DNA of 64,000 nt from Epiperipatus broadwayi (taxonomy: Eukaryota; Onychophora; Udeonychophora; Euonychophora; Peripatidae): positions 6,776,501 to 6,840,500 of the forward strand of contig JAQFVV010000030.1 in assembly GCA_028023455.1 (NCBI GenBank), read 5' to 3'. Positions within the stretch are counted from its first letter, which is position 1, and each line of letters begins with the position of its first letter. The notes beneath the pieces were generated by a model, which was not told where the DNA came from, did no database searches, and saw only the letters and a list, made by a program, of their open reading frames with translations. Below are positions 43,758 to 55,600 of this stretch, piece after piece. A program made the translations under genes and the position numbers.

Positions 43758-43985
43758 AACAGGCAAAACTCACTATATGTATTGTCACACACAGCAAGCT
43801 AGAATAATCAATGGGTGCCAGAAGGCTTGTGCACAAAATCTCCATCTAGTGCCTACTCATGCACAAGCCTTCTGGCATCCATTGATTACTCTAGCTTGCT
43901 ATGTGTGGCAATAGGTATAGTGAGGTTTTGCCTGTTTTAACAACAATTATACACAAGCATAAGAGGTGGTGATCATGTGATATTT
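43758..43985 (-). mobile_element. F2 insertion, hairpin form, 228 bp
   Basis: Flanked by a perfect 14-bp duplication, ATAAAAGAAACAAA (43744-43757 and 43986-43999). The left end is AACAGGCAAAACTCACTATA, the right end GATCATGTGATATTT. The halves are inverted copies that turn over at GTGCCTACTCATGCACAAGC; the hammerhead is deleted. Confidence 0.83.
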
Positions 43986-43999
43986 ATAAAAGAAACAAA

Positions 44000-45735
44000 T
44001 TTATTACAAATGTAATATGCTTAAAAAATGATTAGTATTAAATAATAATGAAATTAAAAAAGTTATTTGAAAAAATTATAAATGCTGATATAGAAAGTAA
44101 AAAATAATAATTTATTATTATAAAAATTAATTTTAATTATTGTTTAGTCATGATTTTCTAATTCTTTGATCAAATCCCTTTTTTTTCTCTTCATTTAGTA
44201 TAGGCTAATATGTATGCTTAAAACACTCATTGATGTTTTTATTTATATTACAAGGAATAACTAATATTAAACTTATAAAAACTCGTCTTAAGTACATTAT
44301 AATGAGCTTGTTATATATCCACAATGCAGGTGGAAGATTTCATTGTATACATCACACAAATTATATTCATTATGTGTAATGACAGCTGTTTAAATAAATT
44401 ATAGAAGATAATGAGTTAATTTGATTTTAGGTTAATATTGATAAAGTTATATAATGCTATTAAATATTGGTTCTGGTTGTGTTTTTGAATAATTTTATTA
44501 AAAATTATCCATAGTCTAGCTTTTGCCCTTTTCAAGATTCTCCTGCATTATATCAGCAGTTTAATGTTGTAGCACCAAAAATATTTTCATCATTACAAAA
44601 AAGATATTGAATTTTCTTCTACACTTCCACAGCTAATAATTGTTACACATCCAAATAGCAAATTATTAATTGATGTATATTGTATTATTTTTAATAATAT
44701 CATTGCTATGCTATCTTTTCAAATACCTTTGCCTATTATAGTAGATTGACTTTTTGAAGACTGATAACTTTTTAGCATATAAACATCTGAACTGTTACGT
44801 TCAATAAAAATTCTATAATTATCCTTAAAATCATAAAATTTTACTTGCTGAGAAATTAGTTTAATGGTCATATGAAGTCATCAGTTATTTCTTTGTATTC
44901 AGTGTAATCTGAAATGCATGGTATTCTCTTTGTTAATTGAAATTAAATCTATATCTATGTCTATTGTACTATCATTTAATGTCTAGGCATTCTTTTTGCT
45001 AACAATATTGAATTTCAAACTTTTTTTTAGTTAAATTAGTATTGAAAATTGAATGTCTATATATTAGAAAGATTATGCAAGAATATCATCATTTATACTA
45101 TCCTGAATTTTTCAAGAAATAAATATTAGCAATGCAATATCTTTTCTATTATAACAAGCTTTTCTGTAATAACAACAAATCACTTAATTTTTTATCTTAT
45201 ATAACTTATGACAAACAAAAATGATTCCCATCTCCAGAATGGTTTCTGGCATTGTCGATGAGTCATACAATTTAAAGCTAGAAATTAAATAGTTGTAACT
45301 TTAAGCAGATTGGTTTGGGTTTTAAACATTAAGTTTTTAGCTTGAATAGTAAAATAAAGTTGAAGATGGTTTCTAGATGCATATCCAGTTTTGAATCCCA
45401 AATCTCATTGACAAAGGCAAACACTGCACTTTCATCTGTAGCACTAGAATAGATACCTTTTATTTTATCGTAAACTTCTATCAAAATTTGCATCTGTTGG
45501 ATTCATATTTAAAAGTGTTTATATTTGATATCTTTAAATCTGTATACCTTTAAACAATATCAAAATTATATAAAATTATTTAGTTGATTTTTTTTTTTTA
45601 ATGCAATTTCATATTTCTTTCATATAGTATGATATTAAAAACAACTTTTCTTGATTTTTATTTAAATGTCATTTATTGTAAAAAAAAATTAACACAAAAA
45701 AGCAAAAGCCTTCTAACACTTACATGTATATATAT
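44000..45735 (+). other. Intronic sequence, no exon
   Basis: AT-rich; nothing recognisable. Confidence 0.45.
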
Positions 45736-46257
45736 ATTATTCTACACGAATAAAGCATGATAAACAGAGCAATCAAAATGCAAAAAACATTAATTATAAA
45801 CAACAATTTGCCAAGCGCTTTTGGTACTGTATACCAGAATCATGGCGACATATTGGAACTGAACGGTTAATATTCCAGTGCTAGCTCAGTGGAACACTAG
45901 TGTTACGCTAATTGATAACATTTTTAGACTTCACAATAAACCAAGCCTCTTTCACTTCATGGAAGTAATTATGGTCATGAGTTTTATCCTCAAAACATTA
46001 CTATTGTGTGCAATGAGTCAAATGATCGGAAAAGGAAGTTAAGAGGCTTGGTTTATTGCGTAGTCTAAAAACGTTATCAATCAGCGTAACACTAGTGTTC
46101 CACTGAGCATGCACTGGAATATTAACTGTTCAGTTCTAATATGTCGCCATGATTCTGGTTTACAGTACCGAAAGTGCTTGGCAAATTGTTGTTTATAATT
46201 AATGGTTTTTGCATTTTGGTTGCTCTTGGTTATCACGCTTTATTCATGTAGAATAAT
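45736..46257. repeat. Large palindrome (arms about 216 bp)
   Basis: 45736-45951 and 46041-46257 are inverted copies with a few percent divergence and an 89-nt spacer. Arms open with ATTATTCTAC and contain ACACTAGTGTTACGCT, ATATGTCGCCATGATTC (complement in the left arm) and AAGAGGCTTGGTTTATTG. No frame, no hammerhead and no clear target duplication. The GC content is above the local background. Confidence 0.82.
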
Positions 46258-49200
46258 TTTCATTATCTGACAAAGTTTTTATATTATTTATGTATATGTA
46301 ATTGAAAATTTGCATAGATAAAAAATATTTATATACGATGTTTTATTGAAAAACTTCAAATAGATCATTGAAAACTATTTGGTATAATAGTATTTTCTGC
46401 TTTTAAATCTTCTTGGAAGTGTTATTTGTCTGCCATATTTTTCTTCATTATATATTTTGAAACCAATGCGCATTTAAGTTATATAATTGAAGTCTTTATT
46501 ATTTAAATAAACAGAAGTAGTTTTGTGATCTTTCAGTGTGAAAATATCCATCTTCTCAGAGTTTAAATTAAGTAGATTTAGAGAGTTGTTTTTTTTTAAA
46601 AAAAAATGTAAAAATAGGAGTTTAATTCTTTACATTTTTTAATTTGACTTTTAATTTTTGGAAATGATTGATGGTCAAAAAATTTTTGCTCTAGTAATTT
46701 TTTCCATGATATTAAATTCACATTTCTTTGTTCATGCTATTATTTCTTTTAAATATCTCATGTAACTTTTTTCACTAACCTGATTGTACTAGTATTATGT
46801 TTTGTTAATGTACTATGTAAAGAAATAAATTGATGTGTTTGAACACTCTAGCTGCAAGGATATATTGGTTCTTCCTGTCACTGTTCCTATAATTGATTTG
46901 TCTGATATATAATTGATTAGAATGGTTATCAATAAAATTATTGTTTTTTGTAAAAATAATATTTACATAGTTAAAATTATTTACAAAAAGTTAGTGAAAT
47001 ATTTCTATGCCAATGCTAAAATTTATAAACATTCATTTCATAATATTTATATAATCCTGTATCTGATTTGCACTCAGTTATATATTAGGTAAAGTATCGG
47101 AAAAGAACACATTCAGGTCATTCCATGTCAATTGATTCAATCAAAACAAAAACCAACCATCTTCAATTTTTTCTTTCAAATTTGGTTCATCAAATGAATT
47201 ACCAAAGATAATAATAATAATAAAAAATTAAATTTTTAAATTTTTGCTGAAATAAGTTTGAAGTTACAATTTTTTGAAATCCCCAAAAATAGCAATTTTG
47301 TACGCAATTACATAATACGGAATGATTAGTCAAACTAGAATTAAGATAGAAGATTAGAAAAATTACCAAATTAAAACTTATTTTTTAAAGCTTTCATATA
47401 AATATGTAACATCGGAGTGTTTTTAAACATCATTTAATAAAATTTTTCCATCTTGAATTTCTCGCAAACATTAAATTTAAACTTTTTTCTTTTTTTTTTT
47501 TAAAAAAGCAACAACTCAAAAACGTGTATTTTAACATCATTTGTGGAAAAATGTTATTATAGGATCATGTTTTTTATTATTTTTGAAACATATTATACAA
47601 TCAGAAAAATCAAATACAGGGATAATTATTTGAAATTTTAATGCAAATATTCAATTATTTTGCAAGAAAACCATTTCTGTTTTAAAATAAGGAATAGTGC
47701 TATTATAGTAATATGACAAAATAAGTTGAATAAGTTAATGGAGTAAGTTAAGATGTTAATAAAAATTATTGCTATCTAACTTTCATTTTTTTTTTATATG
47801 ACTCTTATTTAAGATATTTTTAATACAGAAAAAATCTTAACTAATTATACATTTTTATGCATGCTAGCATCATGAATACGACATTCCAGGAAAACAAGCT
47901 TAATTGTTCTTTGCAATATAATTTTGAAGAAGCATTATTACTGCAATCATTTTTTATTTACTGAAATAATAAATATGCTAACTAGTAGAGCATGCAGGAT
48001 TTACTGAAATAAGAATCTAGGATATAGATACTTCAAGTTTATATCAGTATCTTGGGTTCATTAAGGAAGAAACTTAACTTTTAGAATGAGAAATTTTACT
48101 TGCACTATCTCAGTTGTCTTATTTTTAATCAAAAACATTCTGAGCCATTAATGATTATTATATTTTTATCTTACATTTACTTTTGACATTGTGAGAATTT
48201 GTTTTGTTAGCTTATCCTGACACACAAACAAACAAAAAAAAAAGTATGATTCCTCACTACTTGAAAACATCTTTGTCACTAATATTTTATCTGATATAGA
48301 AAGAGAATAAAGAAACTTTTGGGAACCTGATATTGGATTTGCATTTAAAAATGTTTTCAGGCATTTTCTTTTCTTATATGTATATCATTATTTTTATTAA
48401 AAGAAAATAATTTCATGGAGTCAATATTGGACTTAATCTTTGTAAACAGTTGAAAAAATGTCAATTTGCTTTTCATAAGGTCAATGGACACTTGACTTTA
48501 CAATAAGAGCCTTCACAAGTTCTGTAGATCACGGCATATTCCTTTACTCCTTGCTGGTTTTTGGAATGTTACTCAGTCTTATCCCCAAAGTCACTCACAT
48601 AATAAGTATATGTTTGAGAAATATTGTCTATTTTTAAACAGTGCAGTAGGTTCATCCTAAACATAGTATATCTTTTTTATATATAATATTAGCCCTGTTT
48701 TTAGATATAAGTTTATTATGAAATAAATGAACAACTATTAAGTCATGTTTGAGATAGAGATGCAAATAATATTTTAAATTTTACATCATCAGTTTTCTTG
48801 TAGAATTCTTCTTTCAGTGAAAAGACTTGGGATTCGTAAACCAAAAGTTTAATTTTTTGCAAAATCTACAGTTCTTTTTTTGATATTCTCCTTTGATTGA
48901 TTGTAATGATCAGATTATTTTTAGCTTTTAAATAATGTTTTATCAGAACCAATTAATTGCTTGCCTAAGAATTTACAAATTCCACAGTGGATTTGGTGAA
49001 AGTTTCAAATATATATATATCAGTCAACAGAAATTCTTTCTTTGTAGATAATAATGTGTATCATCTCTTCTTCAAGCTTCTTATTTAACTCTTGTTTAAA
49101 ATATTCCACACTTGGATATGAAGCACATTTATTGACAAGGCATACTATACCTGTCTTGTGATATATTAATTTTGCTAAACGAGATTTTCAATCAGTTCTG

Positions 49201-49734
49201 TTGTATCATCACTAAGTCTAATGCTCTTTAATTTGATATAATGTGTTGGGCGAACAAGTGGATGCCACTATCACTTCTCAAATTAAGATGTAGGATTTGG
49301 GTTGTAGTTCTTCAAATTTTTAAAATCTTTTCTTATATTTTTTGATTTAAAAAAAATAATTCTTTGTAAAAATTTTCACAAATGATGCCAAAATACATAT
49401 GAATACATAGATTTTTTGAGGATTTTTTTTTATATCAAAATTGTTTGAGAAATTCAAGGTCAAATCAAGATCAAAATTTATATCAAATGATCAGAAAATT
49501 AAAACTGACAAAAAACAAAATAGTGATGAAACATTTCATATGAAAAACAAAAAAAAAAAAAATCTACAATTTGTTGTTTTCTGTAGCCTTCTATTTTAAA
49601 TCTAGCTTGAGTAATCATTCTTTGTGTAATTACATATATCACAAAATTGTGATTTTTTTTGAGATTTTAAACAGGTATATCTTCAAAACTACGTCAGATA
49701 AAAATTAAAAAAAATTAAATTTTTTATTATTTCT
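46258..49734 (+). other. Intronic sequence, no exon
   Basis: AT-rich, homopolymer-rich. No FHOD exon or repeat family recognised. Confidence 0.45.
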
Positions 49735-50463
49735 AGTGGTACATTCAATATTAAAGATTTATTAAAAGCAGGTTTCAAATATAAAACCATCACTAGTAAG
49801 ATCAAACAATTTTATAGAAAAACAGCAAATAATTCCCAAAGGAATGAACTTTCCCATATTAATTACCCTTATATCACTAAAGTGCCAAATCGATTAATTA
49901 AAACCTTATCAGACAAATTTACAAAAGGTTTCCGTACACTTGCCAATACTAACAGACTTATTAACAATAGGTTTCCGTATACCTGCCAATACTAACAGAC
50001 TTATTAACAATGCAAAGGATAAAATTGACCTCACCCAAACACTTCAGGTTATTTATAGCATGACCTGCCTTCAGCCTGGATGCCACGTCATATATTATGA
50101 GAAGACGAAGACAACAATTAACAACAGAGCATCCAAACACTGCAGGTTGTTTATAGCATGACCTGCCCTCAGCCTGGATGCCACGCCATATATTATGGGA
50201 AGACGAAGACAGCAATTAACAACAGAGCCGCTCAACACATGTACACATATAAAAGGACGCAGAAGAACAATAACAACACTTCTATATTTCTTAAACATCT
50301 AAAAAAGACTGGCCGTGACTTCGTTCCTTCCAACCCCAAAATTGTGTGTATAGAAACAAACGACTGTAAAAGGAAAATAGAGGCATATTTTATCAATGGC
50401 AACAATAACACAATAAACAGACATGACACCTGCTTCAATATTTCTAAAAAATGGACAACATAA
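49735..50463 (+). mobile_element. Second PLE fragment: RT C-terminus and GIY-YIG-type endonuclease
   Basis: Starts abruptly with FNIKDLLKAGFKYKTITSKI (the ...NGYP..FI-like end of the reverse transcriptase). It passes a linker (YPYITKVPNRLIKTLSDKF), then a cysteine-histidine endonuclease segment: MTCPQPGCHAIYYGKTKTAI, NNRAAQHMYTYK, then KRKIEAYF, NTINRHD, ISKKW. This resembles the PLE endonuclease pattern C..C..YIG.T...I..R..EH, followed by RKI.EA.YI...LN. The segment shows two internal tandem duplications. Most of the final part (50158-50463) is open, so it is younger than the PLE at 22-25 kb, but the 5' half is frameshifted and the catalytic reverse transcriptase is missing. Confidence 0.75.
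49927..50226 (+). repeat. Two tandem duplications inside the PLE fragment
   Basis: First: a 43-bp unit GGTTTCCGTA(C/T)AC.TGCC... at 49927-49969 and 49970-50012. Second: a unit of about 100 bp containing AGCATGACCTGCC.TCAGCC, at about 50040-50138 and 50139-50237. The second duplicates the C..CH-Y.Y..KTKT..NNR endonuclease motif. The first copy reads YYEKTKT, the second YYGKTKT; only the second keeps the glycine. Confidence 0.75.
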
Positions 50464-50554
50464 CTCATTTGCATTTAATTTGGATGTATTAAGTCTAATA
50501 CAAATAATACCACAGTTTTCAATATGGCTATGATTATGAGGCATGGAAACTCGA

Positions 50555-50580
50555 AATCACTCAGCTTTAACTGAGTGATT
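50555..50580. repeat. Perfect 10-bp hairpin after the PLE ORF
   Basis: AATCACTCAG, loop CTTTAA, CTGAGTGATT. It lies about 90 nt after the stop of the PLE endonuclease, so it may be a 3' UTR structure used for template recognition. Confidence 0.55.
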
Positions 50581-51237
50581 AATATTTTTCACGCGTACAG
50601 CTTCTGCAACTTGCATATCATATGTGCTTTGTAGATTATTACATTTATTATAGAAGTAAAATAGAATATTGTTACATTTAATAAACCAAATTTGGAAAAA
50701 ATCCAAAATTAAATCACCTAACATAGAATGGTTTATTTTTACAATTGAGAGAGATCAACTGCATCAGGTATTTATTTACATATTCCATTAATGAAATAAT
50801 ATATAAATTTTAATGGAACTCATATTTTAGTGAAAACCGATAAATTCATGTAGACATAGTAAAAGCTGAAAAGATTTTTTAAAAAAGTCAATAGCATAAA
50901 TAACAAATGTGAATTGAGTATATTAAATGCTATATAAATAATAAGTGAAATAATAATTCATTGGACCATTAGTAAGAGTGGATTTCCACTCTTGCTATTA
51001 AAAGGAGAGAGGTTATCTTGACAACAGTGAGAAATATTGATTACTATCTATATTGGTATGTTTAGGTGGTGACTGGCTTCTAATAGTTAAATGCTATATG
51101 CATAAAAAGGGGGAAAATATTTTCACAATCAATCAAATGATTTTTGTGAAAATAAAAAAGAGAGAAAAAAATAAAGATTTGAAAGATTACATTCATTGAC
51201 AAGTCATCTATTATAATAATTAGCACATCTACTTTGT
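50581..51237 (+). other. Intronic sequence, no exon
   Basis: AT-rich, nothing recognisable. Confidence 0.4.
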
Positions 51238-51345
51238 TTTTCCATATGACATAGCATCGTCCAGGAGGCGAACCCGCAACAACTGTCCGCAACCAACTAC
51301 TTGCTTGCAAGGCTGCGCTGACCTCTCTGCTAACAACGATCCAAT
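51238..51345 (-). mobile_element. SINE-B copy
   Basis: On the - strand: TTGTTAGCAGAGAGGTCAGC (A-box region), GTTGCGGACAGTTGTTGCGG, GGTTCGCCTCCTGG (B-box region), GATGCTATGTCA, then an A-rich tail. It matches SINE-B at 32405 in box spacing and in the GATGCTATG end. The open frame here follows the SINE and is not a gene. Confidence 0.7.
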
Positions 51346-51719
51346 AAGTCATTAAATGGCATATCGATTTTATTAGCTAGAGGGTAAAATTCTAGATTAA
51401 TCTGTGCTTGTCAGATGAATATTGATGTACTGATTAAAAACAAAAATAGAATTGTAATATAGTGCATGTGTTACTATTGTTTGGAAAGTTCTCATACTTC
51501 TATAAATTCTGAGCCCATAGTTTATGCTTACTTTCTATACCCCGTTTTACAAATTAAAAATAGAGAAACATTTTTAAATCTTCATGATCTAATCCCTGAG
51601 TAAGATGTGTGCAACCATGGTGAAATCTTAGTTTTTTTGTATACTATTTCATAGGATTACTGTTATGTAAAGAGATTTTTTATCGTAATTGATGAATTTA
51701 ATAAATATAATGAATGAAT
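51346..51719 (+). other. Intronic sequence, no exon
   Basis: AT-rich, nothing recognisable. Confidence 0.4.
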
Positions 51720-52600
51720 TTGTGATAATTAAAAGAGAAAGATTTTAACCTTTTTTCACATGGGGCTTAAACGTATGTATAATAGCCAAATGATGTAGTT
51801 TTTGATTATAGAGGGACCTCTCAAACCTCAATACAAGATAGGGACTTATCTTTAAATCTAAAATCTTACTTATATAGGCCAGTGTGATGGATCTTGACTT
51901 GAGAGCATGAAGAGTTTATAATGAAAGATATTACTTTCTTTACATTTAAACCCACTATTTCCTGTCACAAATTAACTTGCGCGAAATCTTGCAATTTACA
52001 AGTTAATATTAAGATCTTTTTAATGGAAATATAGAAACTAATGTAACGTTCTAATTATTTATCAAGCACACAGGCAGAATGTAATTAGAAAGAGAAAGGC
52101 GTGTTAACCTTTTTCCATATGCGATTTAAATGTATGTAATTTTTGACTATAGAACGACCTCTCAAACCTGAATACAAAGGCGCATGTGGAAAAAAGGTAA
52201 AGCCTTTCTCTTTCTAATTACTTATTGCCTGTGTGCTCGATAAATAATTAGAATGTTACATTAGTTTCTATATTTCCATTAAAAAGATCTTAATATTAAC
52301 TCATTATAATTGCAAGAATTCGCATAAGTTAATTTGTGAAAGGAAATAGTGGATTTAAATGTGAAGAGAGCAACAATATCTTCACACTCTCAAATCAAGA
52401 TGCTTCAGATTGGCCTATATAAGTAAGAATTTAGGTTAAAGATACAATGACCGCTCTTATCTTTAATAAAATACCTATTTTGTGTTGAGGTTTGAAAGGT
52501 GGTTCGATTTCCCTATAATCAAAAACTACATTGTTTGGCTATTATTTGTATGGTTAACATGCATGTGGGAAAAGATTAAAGCTTTCCTTTTCTGGTTATA
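51720..52600. repeat. Large palindrome related to F3, about 880 bp
   Basis: Left arm about 51720-52120 and right arm about 52185-52600 are inverted copies (CTCTCAAACCTCAATACAAG, GGAAATATAGAAACTAATGT, TTAACTTG..CGAAATCTTGCA and complements). The inner centre repeats the outer motif AACCTTTTTCCATATGCGAT in inverted form, so the structure is nested. CTTCACACTCTCAAATCAAG resembles F3. No coding content. Arms have diverged by many small changes. Confidence 0.72.
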
Positions 52601-55600
52601 TACTGCCTTTGGGACTATAGTACTGTATAATGAAAGTAGACCTAATTTTACATTTTTCACATAATACATCTAAACAATGTATGAGTATTAATATTGCCTA
52701 ATATTGTATTTAACCTTAGGTACATTTAAAAATGTAATATGGTATACGGATTAAATATATCTAAATGATAAAATTTTATTTAAAATAATACAACAAATTA
52801 TTAATTAAAAAATAATTGGCTATAATAACTGTTTTTTGATTTATTTGTTGTTTTTTTTAAAACAAAAATAAAACAAATAACTGAGCATTGTAGTAATTAT
52901 ATTATTTTAATTTTTGAAATATAATTTGCTGCAGCAATTGTAAATTTAAATTTCAAAGTTATCTCAAAAAAGTGTTTCATTGTTTTTAAATAAATAATAA
53001 CCAAATAATTAATTAGTGATGAAGATTTGAAATATTTTTTCAGAATTTTTACTTTTATAAATTAAGATATATATATTTTTGTATTGTTCAGTGCAAAACC
53101 AAGTAATTTCACAAACACCCATTTCTTTTCTAGAGAAATTTAATGGCTGGATAGTTTAAAGCCTTATTTTGGCAAAATTAAAAAATAATTCTTGAGTGAA
53201 TCACTTCTAGGTCAAAAATTTATTTTGCCATTATAAACTATTTTCATCCATACTTACTCATTGAATTATTAGATTGTTAAATATAGTCTTTGGTTTTCAT
53301 TTGATAACTACTTCTTGGATACATTACTAATTGAGCTATTACTTACTATGCTATTTTTATATGCCAACTGATACCTATATTATATGTCTTTAAGCTTGTA
53401 ATTTAATATTTATTTCTCTCATTCTCCTTTTTTAATATTGATTTTCTTTTTTGAAACAAATTTTTTGAGATAAGTCTTTTTGGTAATAATGATTTACTGC
53501 AATTACAATAAATGTTCTAAGATCCCTTTATGTAAATATGGTTACTGAAAATTGCATTTCTACTTTAAAATTATTTGTATCCACATGTTTTTGTGTGTGA
53601 TATTTAATTTTTGAGTTGTTATCAGTGAGACTTTCAGTTTTGAAGCTGCCAAGACTTTTATTTTATGGTATTGTTCTACTTTTGATCATGTGAATCTGTG
53701 TTGAGGTGAAATAAATATCAGTCACGGTTTCCTATATTTAGCTAAGAAATCTAATTGTATATATATGCATTTATTTTAAGGTCTACATTATAAACATTAT
53801 TATTAGGTAATAGTTTTCAATCATCTACCCAGAGTTTTCTTATTAAACATCTCATACAAATACATAAATCAGGTAAAAAAAAATTGTTTAAAAAACCTGG
53901 GCAGTGAGAACAATAACTTAACATATGCTCTCAAAGACCACTAAAATATAATTTCCCATATTTTAATTGTCGACTTATTTCATATTTTATATTTAATAAA
54001 TATATATTTATTAATTAATAAATTAATTAATATTTATTGATTAATAACATCAACTAATATCAAGTTACACTTGCAACTTTAATTTGTGTGTTGATCCTTC
54101 TAAAAATCTGAGTAGAATGAGTTAAACAGTTCATTTTTTTTTATCTTAAGTATATAGCTAAATATTATATTAATCTGTAGTAGTGTCTTAGTCATTGTTA
54201 AAATGAAATTTAGATATGAAAGGGAAAAAGTAGAATAAGCAATAGCAGCAAATTTTTTCTCCTCCTTCCAAAGCTATTTTTGTTATGACAGTAGTGTAAG
54301 CAGATTCCAGTGACTGGTTTTTTTCTGTTCAAGGATCTTTTATTAGATTATTTAAATAACACCTCGAAAAAGCAAATGATTTAAAATTTTGAATTCAAAT
54401 CTATCAACCTATTTATATTCTTTTATGTAAGCTTAACATTAAATTTGATCTTCAAGTTGCAGATATTTAAATTTTTTTGCTAAATGGCTACGTACACTTA
54501 ATTTGCGTAATATCACTAAAGCAAACTCAATAAGAATGAGCACTCAGTAGAGGATTTTTTAGGTTCCTATAATCTATTTTTTATGGCCAATGACATTTAT
54601 CAGTTTTCTGATAAACATTCAAAATGTATACATTTAGTTAAAGTAAAGTATATAATTGCTAATACTACTGTCATACTTAGTTATATTATTTCAAATTTAA
54701 AGCTGATGGCTGGAATGTATAATGAATGAAAGATGGCTGTTATACAGGTGTGATTAGTTCCTGAAGGATAATAAGCTAGAAATCTATCATATAAATTGGT
54801 TAAGATCACAGAATTGATTCTGGAATGAGAAAAGATTGTTGAAATCAAATGTAAATTAAGTATAACCTCGAGGAATCATTTGAATTAAATGTTTCAATGG
54901 TATCAATATTTTACTTAACAAAATTTTCTTTAATGTTAAATTTTATTTATATTCATTGAATTAATGACATTCTTATATTTAGATTAGTTCACATTTCTTC
55001 AATGATTGCTTATACTTTAATCCCTTTATAATTTTGTTAAGAAATGGTGAACACATTTTGTTATAGTCCATTACGTTTTACTCAAAAAATTACATAGTTG
55101 TAAATAGCACAAGAAACATTTCTATTGGGACATTATATGAACAATATATAAATTAGTTACTAAATAAAAATTTGTCTAAGAACTAAGAAAGTTAACCATG
55201 TTTCTTATATATTATTTGTATCTTTTTTTTGTTTTTATTTTTAAAAGAATTTTAAAAACCTAATAATAGTGTTGTGCTGAACCTTTCATCCATTTAATTT
55301 TTGAAGAAGTTGAAGCCAAGAATCTTTTGTTTGCTTACATTTGATATAATTTATTTAAATATTTATTTAAAGTTGTAACTATTAATTTGTTAAGCGCATA
55401 CTCATTACATGGGCTATCATCTTAAGACTATGTGCCCGAATACGACAGTAGGGGTATCTATAAATCTTTTAACACAAGATTAATATTTATTAAATTTTTT
55501 CTTGCTAGACCTGTTTCTGATCAGGAAATATGATATTTTAAAGAGGGAAAACTGTATTTGCAACACACCTTTCTCTACTTCACCATTTTTTTGCAACATT

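Noticed and set aside
43743-43999. F2 as a DNA-transposon MITE
   Set aside because: The inverted ends look MITE-like, but target duplications vary from 9 to 18 bp, larger copies are dimers, and the full unit carries a ribozyme; retroposition fits better.
45736-46257. A hammerhead in the large intronic palindrome (CCGAAAGTGC in the right arm)
   Set aside because: There is no CTGANGA at the right distance and no stem I pairing.
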